In this document: piece by piece, positions 10,936 to 23,400 of the stretch
Position numbering within the stretch: the stretch's first letter is position 1
Layout: every line of letters starts with the position of its first letter
Assembly: GCA_005281725.1 (NCBI GenBank)
Contig: SSBO01000003.1
Coordinates: forward strand, 271,396 to 335,395
Direction: 5' to 3'
Source: Wuchereria bancrofti
Lineage: Eukaryota > Nematoda > Chromadorea > Rhabditida > Onchocercidae
DNA: 64,000 nucleotides
Program-made: the position numbers and the translations under genes
Notes under the pieces: generated by a model
The model's database searches: none
What the model saw: only the letters and a program-made list of their open reading frames with translations
Told to the model about the DNA's origin: nothing

Positions 10936-11319
10936 AGGCAGAAAAACGAATTGGTTGTATTATAATTTGCATTTTATTAAAAACAAATAAGGCTCTCAAT
11001 ATTTTTCCTATTCGATAAGTATGAAGAAAATATATTGGAAAGACTGTAATCAAATATGAACTTTTAGAAAATTTCTTTCACTTTAGACTTACTCTCTCAT
11101 TTTATTCCACTATTTCATGTTCTCTTTTCACTTCACTAATTTTACGTGTAATTGACGTAGGCTATTTTAATTTACGTTCCACGTGAGAATATAAACAATG
11201 TCCTTTTAATGATTACAGTACAAAGAAAATATTTTATTTGATCATCCATTTAATTTCAATATCGGTAAAGTTGTAAAAATTTTTTATAACAATGGTGATG
11301 ATGAAGACATAATAAAGCA
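10936..11319. other. Inverted piece of collagen 3' flank
   Basis: About 10960-11230 resembles 8740-9000 in the same orientation, that is, flipped relative to relic B next to it. It is a rearrangement scar; no gene. Confidence 0.55.
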
Positions 11320-11801
11320 TGTCGCGGATTTTAATATCGCGAAACTCTAAAATATTATATGAGAGTTGTGAATGTAAGTAAGAAATATGTTCTATGAAAT
11401 TCTTTGCAGATAATATTTATACTTTGGACTCTTTGTTTCCAATCTTATGTTTATTTAACATGTAAATCTTTTACATATTGTTTACACGGTATCAGCTCCT
11501 TATTTAGTTGATTTCATTGTTATGTCAACAGTTCTTTGTTAGACCGATTACTCTTTCGGCAGTCACCCTTGTTGAATGGGTATCGTGTGTTTTTTACCAA
11601 GAACGAAGGGAGTTCACGTTCATTTTTATTCTCTATCAAATTATTGGACGATTGCTTCTGTTAATAAGCAAATTATTATCTTCCTCTGTTATCCCGTATA
11701 GTTACATCTACATCCAACGAATCTCCCTGCAATCAACAGTCTCTCCCAAAATAATAAATTAAATTATCACATCTTCCACGACAAATTTTGCTTCCAAGGC
11801 A
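11320..11801 (+). mobile_element. Solo LTR 1 (482 bp)
   Basis: It begins TGTCGCGGATTTTAATATCG and ends ...CTTCCAAGGCA, a TG...CA terminus. The flanks are AAGCA on both sides (11315-11319 and 11802-11806), a 5-bp target duplication. Its 3' third matches the reverse complement of the element at 12737-13254, while the middle is diverged. No internal gag/pol region is present. A 5-bp duplication fits Gypsy or BEL/Pao type retrotransposons. Confidence 0.85.
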
Positions 11802-11892
11802 AAGCATTTGCTTCATGGAATTTAAATTTTAAACTTTAAATGTTCGCAATCAAATTCTGACAAAGCTACTGTCAGATTTGAAGCCTAGGACT

Positions 11893-12185
11893 TTTGTGGC
11901 ATAATGGGGAGAGCACGTGTTCTACACGTGGGTGTAAACAAAAACAAGAAAAATAAGCAAACAGATCACGGGGAATCACCGATGGATTCATAGTTTGCTA
12001 CTTCATTTCCTGCTGATAGTCCTTTCATAATTTTGTTCCACGTTTTTCTATAGTCCTTTACCTGTCGCATTCTCTTCCATTCCTGAATGTTCCCAGTCCG
12101 AGGCCCTTCAGTTGCACTTTGCTCTCCTTTTGGTCCCTGAACTTATTGCTTTTTTGGCTCTCTTGGATTTATCTTCAGTCCAACT
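11893..12185 (-). pseudogene. Mini-collagen relic C
   Basis: On the minus strand a degraded Gly-X-Y stretch (reads such as GPKGEQ, then EGPR) is followed by a 3' UTR-like segment (TTATTTTTC...TTTTTGTTTACACC) and an ACGTGCT block shared with the 3' end of copy 4. No signal exon is recognisable. It abuts relic D head to head. Confidence 0.5.
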
Positions 12186-12213
12186 TACCGTGGAGAATCA
12201 GGTTGTAGTATCG

Positions 12214-12550
12214 ATTCATCCTTGTAATACTTTCCTCTTCATCGCCGCTGTTGTATTCGTAGTTCAAGTAAATTCCTTAACGGATTGCTCACAGGTAAGA
12301 AGAAACCGAAGACTTTAAACAAACCGGCACAGTATTAGATAAATTCGAATTTTACTTTCAGGCCTGCATCTCAACAACAGGACTACGGGAGACCTGGACG
12401 CTATATGGAATAGAGGGAAACCAGAATCTCAGGGAGATAAAGCAGAATCTGTAGAGGTAGGTTGACCAGGATTACTTGACCATATTGCTCCTCCAAGAGA
12501 ACCCGGTGACCAAGGGCCGCTAGGTATGGGAGAACAAAATGATAACGGAT
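12214..12550 (+). pseudogene. Mini-collagen relic D (start lost, frameshifted)
   Basis: Exon 1 (12214-12267) keeps 18 codons and its donor position, but the ATG is now ATT. Exon 2 starts at 12362 with Ala-Cys behind TTTCAG, then the Gly-X-Y frame is lost and a TAG appears at 12452. The 3' UTR element follows at about 12600-12650. The downstream flank was later split by solo LTR 2. Confidence 0.8.
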
Positions 12551-12736
12551 AGCAGCCAATCCGGAATTTGTTGGTAATAACAAAGCAACCATCCTCACAT
12601 ATATCTTTTCTCTTATTTTATGTATTTTTGTTTGCGTCACCATATGGTAACTATGCCTTTCCTGCTATATCGTAAAATTCTTAAGTCAGAAATCACAATC
12701 GGCGCCTTAACGGAATTTGCTTATGCAAGTTGGAAT

Positions 12737-13254
12737 TGTTGTGGAAGCAAAATTTCTCGTGGTAGATTGTTAAGTTAATTTATTATTTCGGGAAAGGTTG
12801 TTGATTGCAGGGAGATTCGTTGAATGTAGATGTAAGTATGTGGGGTAAGAGAGAAAGAGAATAATCCTTTATTAACAGAAGCAACCGTACAATCTTGATA
12901 AATCCAACAAAACTGATGCATTATACATATTAAGATGTGGGAGTGGTTTATAATCAGACATTTTTACAAAGAAGAAATCGTTTAATTAGATGATAATGAG
13001 TTACTTGAACAATAGGTTACAAAGGACAATAGTTACAATGCAAGGATTGCATGGATATCACAAAGAACTTACATTGGGTGGCAACTATAGTTGGTTACAA
13101 TTGACATTAAATGGTGGATGCTCATAGCATAGGATTGTTATAAGATCAAAGGTCAGCTAAACGAGTGCGATGCATTGCAAAGGAAATTATAATGGATTGC
13201 TATATTAAGCAGTATTAATATATATTTAGCTTCGCGATATTGAAATTCGCGACA
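12737..13254 (-). mobile_element. Solo LTR 2 (518 bp)
   Basis: On the minus strand it begins TGTCGCGAATTTCAATATCG and ends ...GCTTCCACAACA. GGAAT flanks it on both sides (12732-12736 and 13255-13259). The empty site is visible in the paralogous flank of copy 1 at about 1160, where AAGTTGGAATTTGATATTT is uninterrupted, which proves insertion. It is related to the LTR at 11320-11801, in opposite orientation. There is no internal region. Confidence 0.92.
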
Positions 13255-14308
13255 GGAATTTGATATTTAGATATCATGGAACAGATTTTTTGTAACTTTA
13301 TCACTGTCATTGTTAATTAGTAAGGAGTTCCTGAAATTTGGTGAGTTTTTAAATTGCGCAAAAGATGAAATAAAATATTTTACATACTGCGCTGAACACA
13401 TTGCTATTCTGGAAAAGTGGAAAAATGAAAACATATTGTGAAAATTGCGTATCTTGGAAGAATCCAAAATTTATTTAAAATCTCTGTCCCTCAGCGACCA
13501 GAAAACTGAGTCAAACAAAAGAAACATATTCACATTCCCACGTGGAGTGTAAATTAAAATAGCCTACGTCAATTATAGATAGAAATTAATGAAGTGAAAA
13601 GAGAACATGAAATAGTGGAATAATTTGAGAGAACCAGTTTGAAGTGAAGGAAAAATATTAAAATTCATATTTGATTATAGTCTTTCCGAAACATTTCCAT
13701 TCATCCCTAACCAATGAGAAAAGCATTGAAAGCCTTATTTGTTTCGAATAAAATGCAAATTATAATACAATCCATTTATTTATCAATTTCTGCATAACGA
13801 ATTAATAATTAAAGTATCGATCAGTTGAATAAATTGCAATACATTTACAAAATTCAACTTTTTTATTCCCAATTTTAACCGCAAATTAAACTTACAGTTA
13901 ATCTTTTGTCATTCTTTCAGTCAGCTCTCTTTTCTGTTCTAATTCATGATTTCCAGTTATTCTAATTTTGATCAGACTAGTCAATCTGCCGAAAGTTGAT
14001 GATAAGTTAACCAACTGGTCATTAGCTTGTGAATAAGTGACATCTAACCATAATTATTCAATAAGTTCATCCATCAATGACCACTTCCTCTTTTATTCAG
14101 CGTTCATCCTTCGTTTACAAGTAATGGCCTCAATTCCTCCTTCAGCAAATTTCATAGAAGCCTTAAGGTCAATAATATCAGTCGCTATTCAGTCCTTCTT
14201 TAATGATCTTCCGGTGCTGCAACATCTCATTAATTTGTTTAGTCTTTAACAGTTTTAGATATTATTGCACTGTTTTCAATTAATTTCACCATCGATATCA
14301 TATTTAGG
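13255..14308 (+). repeat. Direct duplicate of the copy-1 3' flank
   Basis: This segment follows 1160-2125 closely with small indels, including the shared lines GATATCATATTTAGG and GTAACTTTATCACTG. The duplication predates solo LTR 2, which separates it from relic D. Confidence 0.85.
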
Positions 14309-17300
14309 TTTCTAAGGTTGTGATGGCACTGGTTCATATGAGATTTTAAAATAATTCCTGATTTTAGGCCTATTTCTATGCACTTTGTACTTTTTGATTC
14401 CAGATTAGCTTGTGCATTTGAATGAAAGAACAAATTTTGAGACTATCTATGAATCTATTAGTGGTGGTTTATCATAGTTTCTATTATTAGAATTCCTCGA
14501 ATTAATTTCTGAAATTCCTTGAATTATTCAATTTTATCTCATTTCTTGCCTTGATAATCTCAAGATGATCAGTTGTTCAACTTCCATAAAAATAAAAAAC
14601 AAGTGTATTATAATATGAAAGATTGCAATAATAAAAAAATATTTTAAACAGTTTTTTAGTGTTTATACATAATGTCTAAAAAAAAGAACTCGTATTATGT
14701 CTATCGAATAATTCAATTACAAAATCTAATTGATTTTTTGCTCCTACAATAAGTTTAATTATATTAAAATATTTCAAAATATGTAGCGATCAAACATCAA
14801 ACAGCGAAGTTTAAATGATGTGATTTTTAATTAAATTTGATCACTGAATTTCATTTTTTTCCATCGATCAAGTTGTTCTCGATGTGAAATGAAATTATCT
14901 ATTCAATGAAATTTTATTTTATCATTCATATTCGAATTTTTACCAAACAAGAAGAATAAGCAATTTCAATGATTTATATTTATGACATTAATCTATTAAT
15001 GCTGTAAGTTAATAAATTGATGTTTTTTGACTTTTCCTTTGGTTTTTTTTAATTACTATCGCTTCATTACTTAATTACTATCGCTTCATTACTTCATGAA
15101 GCAAATGTTATGAAATAATGATATGAATGGTATAAAACTCATTTAAATTTCAAAAACTGATATATAAATCATCCGTGTATATTTGTGATATAGCATTCAC
15201 AATGAAATTTCAATTTTGTATTCTAATAACATAATAACGTTATAAATGATAGCATAAAATTCCTCTCATATTTTTCACTTATGGAACATTTCATTCAAAA
15301 TTTAATATCATAAATCATTAATCATTTTAATTTTATTTCATTTTCTATCCATCTTAAACGAAATATTTTTGAAAATTTTTACCAATACATGGTGTACAAA
15401 TGAATGAATTTATTTGTATAATGTTATTAATTTATATTTACAAAGCGTTTTTTTTTTTTTTTTTGCAAAGCATCATTAGAGTAAGCAAATGTATTTTCAT
15501 GAAATTTATACGAAATGGAAGAATTGATGAGTCATTACAGTTATGAATTTTTGCCATTCTGAATTTTATTCTTTTAAAAAGTGAAGTTTGAGGAATTTTT
15601 TTTTTTTGTTTCGGATATCGAAACTGCATTGTGAGTATGTGAGCAGTTCATGTCTAATAAAAATGACATGTAAAAAAAAATGTCAATTAAGTTTGAAACA
15701 GATTTTTTTTTCTGAAAAATTTTAATTTTCCAAGCTCTAAGCGATTTAAATTTATTTCGTTCTTCAAATTACAAAAAATGATCCATCCTTAATTTAATAT
15801 ATATAATTAATTTCAATGTAAAGTTAAATTGACAGTAGCTATTCATGTTTAAATTTTTTTTGTTTTTAAAATAAAGAACATATTTTCAAATCCTTCATTT
15901 TAAAAAATGCTATCGAGTTAGCATTGCCTGAAATTCTGCTGCTGTTTGATTAACTTAGACCAAAAAAAAAAACATACTGGAAATATGGTGAACTAACGAC
16001 TAACCTTAGTCATGCAATAGTGATGCACGATAATTTTAATAAAACGAAATTAAAAACAATTTTTCATTCAAGAATTCTATTTTAATCGCTGAAATTCAAA
16101 AGCATTCTGCACTACCAGTTGAATTATTCCTTTTGCAGTATGGAAATAAGTCTTTTTGTGTAATGGAAATGAATTACTTCACTCTTTCATTAATTCTCTT
16201 AACATTTTTAAAAAATTTTCAGACTTACAACAGATAGATTTATATATTAATCTGTAATAGGTTTATTGATATTAACCACTTTCCTTCATCTCTTTTTTTT
16301 TTCCAGTTTGCCTGAATTCGAATATTTCAGGATTAAAAAATGCTGCATAGATTTCGATTCAATTATACGATCTTTTTAAAAGAATCGGAATTTCTATGCA
16401 CAGAAATAACTCTTTCATATAGCAAATATTGAGTCAAAGTAAGTAAATGGATTAGGTACTCTTTGTAAAGGGCAAAGAAAGGTAATGTAAAGTAATAATC
16501 TTATTTCAATCCATTTTGATCTTTTTTTTTCCCATTTGAAGAAATAAGAAAAAAAAAACGATCTTTCAGTTTGACAAATATTACATCTAGCATTTATGTG
16601 AAGAAAAAAAACGACAAAAATGCAAATATATGAAAAGTGTCATTCAGATGCTTAGAAAAAGTAGGAATTATGCGGAATTAGAAAAAAAGATCATTAGAAA
16701 AAAAAGAGAGAGAAAATTGGAAAAAAAGAAAGAAAGAAAATATCAGTAGAAGAAATTTTGTTTTAACAACATTTCATCCTTCTTATTTCTTCCTTTTATG
16801 CAACACTTTTACTTCATTTTTACTGCTAATTAGTCAATATTAGCCATTAAAATGAGTCTAAAGAATGAAAATTGTGAAATGTCTTATTTATACCTAAAAT
16901 TTTAGCATAAGCTCTCCTGGTTGCATACATTGCAATTGTTGTAAAATATCGAAAACTATAAAATTTTGTAAAATGTATGTATATATATATTGTAAAATTT
17001 GTAAAATATCAAAAAGAAACTAACAAAAGTAAAATACATATTATAAAATATCGAAAACTAAAAAAAAAAAGATATTTTGGATATTTAAATCTGATTGTTT
17101 GATGATGCAAAATAAAGTTGATTTATGAAATAGAAAGAATTTTTTTTTTTTTGTTTTGCTCTTTCAAATGAAATTAAAAACTATTGCTACTTCTTTTTTT
17201 TTTCGATAGAGAGAAATTATTTCATTCCTAATTTTTGCTAATTCTTTCTGATCATTTGTTCCAGTCTACTTTGATTTTTCTTAAAATAGCAGTGATACCA

Positions 17301-20300
17301 TAGCAACCACAATATTCTAGTGGGTATTAATGAACTTCTGGAAGACTAATTTCACAACTGAAACTGATATGCATTTATTTTTTGATATGGATAATACTAT
17401 ATCAGAAAATATTTTTTCAAATTCCTAAATTTCGTTTTGTGCTATGCAGAAGAAAAAATTATAATCCTTTTTTTTGGAACTTGGATTTGCTTTCATGTTT
17501 GGATTAAATTGAAAAGAAAGTAGTGCTTTATGAATTTCCCCAAAATCAATAGCTCCAGACATTTTCACATTTATTTTCATGCCTGAAAAATTAATTCATC
17601 CTCAAGTCAAATTTGCTTTAAGAACCGAATGGTTTGCTTTAAGAACCGGATAATTTGAAACTATGATCTGAAGCTTCAAGTTTTTTAGGGGTTACAAATT
17701 AGCACATGTTTGTGAAAATTCAATTTCTTAATTAAATGCCAAACAACAAAATTTTTTCTGAGTATTGTTTAAGTTTCAGTGAAATTTTTTAATATAGGAA
17801 AGCGACGAAGTAAGTTAAATAAAACTTTTAAAAAAAATACGAAAAAAATTTATTTCTTATTTTCTCTTTTTTTATCACTGTTTATTTCACTACGATTAAA
17901 ACAAACGTTTTTAAATTATTTCTAATCGATACTTTGTTTCCTAAACATCCGTAATTTTGTGCAGATATTAACTAAAAAATGATAGACAGACAATTCAAGT
18001 TGAAGATAAGATGGATAAGATATCAATGTAATGTTTTGATTGCTGATAAGAACTTACACACAAATAATAATCTATGAGAAATAGATGCTATGAGCCTCAA
18101 AAAATTAGAGGTTATTAGCCAAGAAATACTTTCAGCCATATAATGATGATGGTAGTAGTAGTGTCATTCGTTTGTTTACTTTTTCACTCATTGAAAATAA
18201 ATTTTTGACCAAATATGAAGAAGCTAAGAATCTAAATTTTGTGGGAAGAAATTGCAACGAGTTCGTAAAAAAAAGTATTTTCTTAATTTTCTGCATTCTG
18301 AGGAAGTCATACACTACTTTTTGCGCTTCTCTCACTTATTGTCACTTTACGATTATCTGTTATGGAGCAAATTTGAATTATCATAACAAACTAAGAGTGA
18401 TTGATGAAGTCACTTCTGAAAAGTTTACCAATCATTTCATTACTGAAGAAATTACTCAAACATATGATAAAGCCAGCAATTTTATCTTTACCAACAAGAA
18501 TTCGAGAATTTCTAGAGTAATTATTTGTGAAAGATATAAATGATAGTTGAAAAGTTATTTTAAAAAAAAAGAAGGAAACTCTATTTTCAGTTATGGCTTT
18601 GTTTCCAGTTGAATGAAAAAAAAAAAAAAAATTCATCACATAAACATGAAGCAAACAGAGTAGGATAGATTGAAGCTTAACATTTTTATTTAATTTTATA
18701 ACGCCTAAAAGATAATATTGACAAATAAATATGCTTATATGATGATGTACAGATGAAGAAAGTCTAGATAATAGCCATTAACCCATTCACCTCGTTTTTT
18801 CATTCTATTCATTCTTGTTTAGTCTTGCAATTTTAATTAGCTAATTTTTTTTTTTTCGAAAGCTTTGTTATGCCTGAATAACTGAAATGTGCTGCAAAAT
18901 TTTTGGTTGATAAAAAAATTGGATAGTTTTTATTATTATTAAGATCGTTAGACAAATTGAAATTTACTACTTTTCTCTTTCCCAAAATAGAATGAATCTT
19001 GAATTTGTAAAATTTATGTGAGATTGTCTTGTTTAAAATTATAAATTTGGACTATTTTTAATTTTCTCTTTGATAAAATTGTTGATTAGTTTTAGATTAA
19101 CTTACTATTGATTGTCTTCAAAATTAGCATAATCATTTTGCTTACTTTTGTTGATTTTACTTGCAAATTGTCGTCACAACAGTTCTGTCCCATTATGTGC
19201 TTCAAAAAGACATAACTTTTTTGAGAGGATTTTTTCAAAATATTTGCAATTTTTTCAATGAAATCATACTAGAATGATATATTTTAACAAATATCTGAGT
19301 GAATTCAGCACTTGGAATAAAGACAACTTTATTAATTATTTATTAATCGTTGATATTTTACAAAATTTATTCTTTTTTTTAAGATCACATTTCATGATAT
19401 TTCTGATTTGATCAAATTGGATAACAAATTCTATTCGACGAGCATTTTACTTTTTTCAATTTACCTTTGTAAGAGATTCTGGATTATGTTGTTTTTTTTT
19501 AAAGGTGTCACTTTTTTTTTTTTAAAGGTGTCATTTTTTTTTAAACTCTTTTTAAAAAAGATGTCATTTCTATGCGTCAAACTATTCGGGATGAAATCTC
19601 TTGCAAACTTTGTTTTTGAATTGAATTATTTACATTCATTTGAATCACTTTGTATAAGTTTCGAAATAAATTTCACATCCAAAACTTTGTTCAATTTACT
19701 TTTCTAAAGTTGAACGATAATTTATTTACATGTCTTCATTTTTTAATTTTTTTTAATCATATTTTTTTATTTTTGTTTTTTTTTATCTCGAATTTTTCAT
19801 TTTTGTTTACTTAGGTATTCTGTTCTGATTTTCACTTTCGAATTTCGATTACATCCTCGATTTTTTTTTTTTAAATTTATTTCCATATCTATTTTGAAAA
19901 TTTATTTCTCTTCATTTCTCCCTTTTTTCGTCATTACTAGAAATTTTTCCTCTCATCATATGATTTTTTGGCTGTAATTTAATTTAAAAATTTGTTCTTT
20001 GATGCACTGCCTCATAGTCTATTTCTTTGCATAAAATTTAAAGTGTATAAAAGATGTTTATAATTTTGAAGCTTTAATACACAAAGTTAGATTTAACCCA
20101 GTTGTATAATAAATATTTTATTTCTCAACTACACTTTTTTTTAAATATATCATCTTTTTGCTTTAAAATTCTATCAATTTTATTAGTTTATTTATAAAAT
20201 TTACAACGACCATTATTAATCCATCGGTAAATTCTAATGTTGCATTTTTAGAAGGCCATTTTCATGTCTTTTTTTCTTTATTTATGGCATTTCTTAATTT

Positions 20301-20370
20301 AAAATGAAGCTTTAAATTGCATCAATTGTTTTTGTTTAATCTATTTGTTTTTTCTTGTTTTTTTTTTTTT
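14309..20370. other. AT-rich intergenic region
   Basis: Long A and T runs and short repeats dominate. A 123-codon open frame at 18172-18543 has no motif I recognise and no convincing splice partners. I support no gene here. Confidence 0.6.
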
Positions 20371-20417
20371 TAGAACTTTGGTTGTTTATTTTGCACAGAG
20401 ATTGGTTATTTGATCAA

Positions 20418-23400
20418 ATGTCATCCGAAGAAGATGAAGCATTATTAGCAGTACATATTAAAACAGCAATTATTTTGGTACTTTGTACTGCAGGCATTAC
20501 TGGACATGTCATTTCAATATACATACTTTATTCAATGATTAATCCAAATAATTTATTTATGATTAGCATGTCTTGGTGCGTTTTTCCTTATTATTTTCAT
20601 TTTTCTTTTTTTTTTTTTTTTTTTTTTAGAAATGAGAAACCTTTTATTAAAAATAGTTTTCAATTAAACAATTGTTTGGTTTCAGATACCATTGAAGCAT
20701 ATTTTTTAGTATATGTTTTTTTTTCTCATACTTGGGTGTGACTTGAAAGATTAATTTTTAATTAGATTGTTAACTTTATCCGTAAAGGAAAAGAAAAGAA
20801 AAGAAAAAATTTGTTTTTCTAAAATTGACTCATTGGATTCCTATTTTCCTTTTAGTACATATCAAAGAAATATGTAATATCAATGAAAGTACTGGGAAAA
20901 GTTGATGAATTAAAATTCAAAGTATGAGTTAGGTTTATTGATGATTACTTCATTAATCATATGATTTATATGTTTTTGTCGTTTATTAATTAATAATATC
21001 AACATAAATCTGCTATTATAAGAAATTTAATAATATGGAATTCTAACTCTCTTTGATAGTTAAAAAGTAAATAAACTAAAATGTAACACAGACCGGCAAA
21101 ATTATTAAAGATGAAGTTTTATTTCGGAAGTTTAAGATGGAAAACCTTTAAATCTTTTTTTCAACCTTTCAAATTATCGAACCTAGCAAAAGGTTTTGAG
21201 TTTTAGCTCAGCTTTATACATACAATAAAAAACAATATCAAACATTCTTCTCAATCTATCGATTATTTAACTAATAAATAAAATGCATTTTGCGAAAATG
21301 ACCTCATTTACTTATCAAAGACTGCTTTAGAAAGGTCACACAACTCATTAAAATGATTATATCAAAGGATTGTACAGTTGGAAATTGTTTCACTCCAAAT
21401 CTTGTTAAAGAATTGCGCAAAAATTTTTATCGATTGAATATGATCGATGAGTGAAAATAATTCACACTCCGTTTTTCTGGAATACATTCGATCCTTGTGA
21501 CAAATTAGATTCTTTTACAGCTAAGATGAAAATATGAATTCTTTAACTTTAACAGAATGTAAATAAGTTATTTTCAATATAACTAAGTTACAAATTAATA
21601 TTTTATTATTATTATTATAAATTAATATTCTACTTTGTTGTTAGATATTATGCAATATAACACTTTTATTTTATTTTTTCTTTAAATTTTGCGTGATTTT
21701 TTTCAAAAGAATTAAACATAAAATTTTTTTTGAGATTAAAGAAGATAAGATATAATTGACCTGTTATCTTTTACAATCTTATCTATATCTTCCTTTATTA
21801 TAATTTATCAATTACTTCATATTTTTGAGTTCATATTTTTGAGTTATTGAAAGATTTTAGATGGAAACAGTTGGCAAACAGTTAATTCTAATACGATTAT
21901 TTACATTTCTATAATTAAAAATGAGAAATCGATCACTTTTAACTGACAATCACTAACCAATGATCACTTTTAAGATATACATTGTTTACTTTGACAAATA
22001 AAATTAATGGAAATACATTTCTCACATTATTACTTAATTTTATGCCATTTCGTAAGATTTCAACTAAATTTCTGATATTAGAAGTATTTGTTCATGTATA
22101 GCTTTCCGTATAATATCGGTATCTTTTCAAATTTTAATTAACCGTGTAAATTAATGAAAATAATGGAAAACATTACAGTATATAAGTTAGAGTTGAAGTA
22201 CTTAATTTCTGAGTTTTCTAATATTCAAGTAATGCTGACATCAAAGTTCAAGAAATCTGACCCGCATATAACTCTTATATGAACTATAACTTTTTAGAAA
22301 TAATGATTATTTTTTTAAAGATAATTATTATTTGTTGAAAAATATTTTTTTCGTTTCAATATATCTTTGAAAAATAGTAAAAGTTTGATTAAAGTTTTAC
22401 TGTAGCTGAAAAAAATTAATTTTATGACTAAATTCCTCATTAATTTTAAATTTAAATTTGAGATTTTTTTTTAAGTACTCAAGTTGCATTATGTGCCAAT
22501 TTCTTCTACTCCAGTTTATTCAAATATCTCAGTGATGTATGTTGCATATCACAACTTTGGTCTCATGCATGGGTTTCCACGTTATTGGTATGTTTTTTTT
22601 TTTTTTTTACTGTTCAAGGAAATTTTAAGAATTAAATTTAAAAAAATTTTTTTGCTTCATCGTCAATTAGCCAAGAATGAGGATTTTGTTGGAACCAAAA
22701 AAGTTGATCTAATAAATTTCAAATAGAAATTTCACATCAAATTTCATTTAGTATTCGAATGTTACTAAATCAAGTTTGATAGCGAATCATTTTCACTATT
22801 ACAACTTCTTGATATTATGCAAAATAATCATAACAAATTGAAAAATTAAAAATGAACTGAACTAAATTTGAGTTATTGAATTGAATATGCAAAAATGCTC
22901 TTTTTTTAACGAATTTGCTTTTTAGAATATCTTTTTAAGTACAATTGAAGTTCAGACCAAGCTTCGAAGTGTAATATTTGGTGCTATATGATATTATCAT
23001 CTTAAAAACTATTTACAGAATTTTCTGAAGAATTTATGAAATTTGATAATAATTAACGCTTTTAGAAACATATTTTCTTCCTGGTGATAAAAGCAAAAAT
23101 TTGAAATTTGAAAAAAATTCGATATTACTTTCAAATGTCTTTCCATTATGAATTTTAGGTGTCGGTGAATGCATCGGTAGTGCTTTATATGAGCGGTGTT
23201 TTTCATATCATTACATTATCAATCATTCGTTTTATATCATTGAATCAACTCTTCAAAACAAAATTCACTAAACTCTGGTTTAATTACACTGTTAGTTTCT
23301 CAAGACAGTTTTCGGAAATTTTTTTTTTTTTTTTAAAGCAAGGACTATTCTCGAGAATTGACATTAAGCTTCTTTATTCATAGATAAAAAGTAATCATTT

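Noticed and set aside
11508..11762. 84-codon open frame on the plus strand
   Set aside because: It lies wholly inside solo LTR 1, and the matching part of the second LTR is not open.
18172..18543. 123-codon open frame in the AT-rich desert
   Set aside because: No recognisable domain, no signal or splice context, and frequent stops around it. It could be a decayed exon, but I cannot support it.
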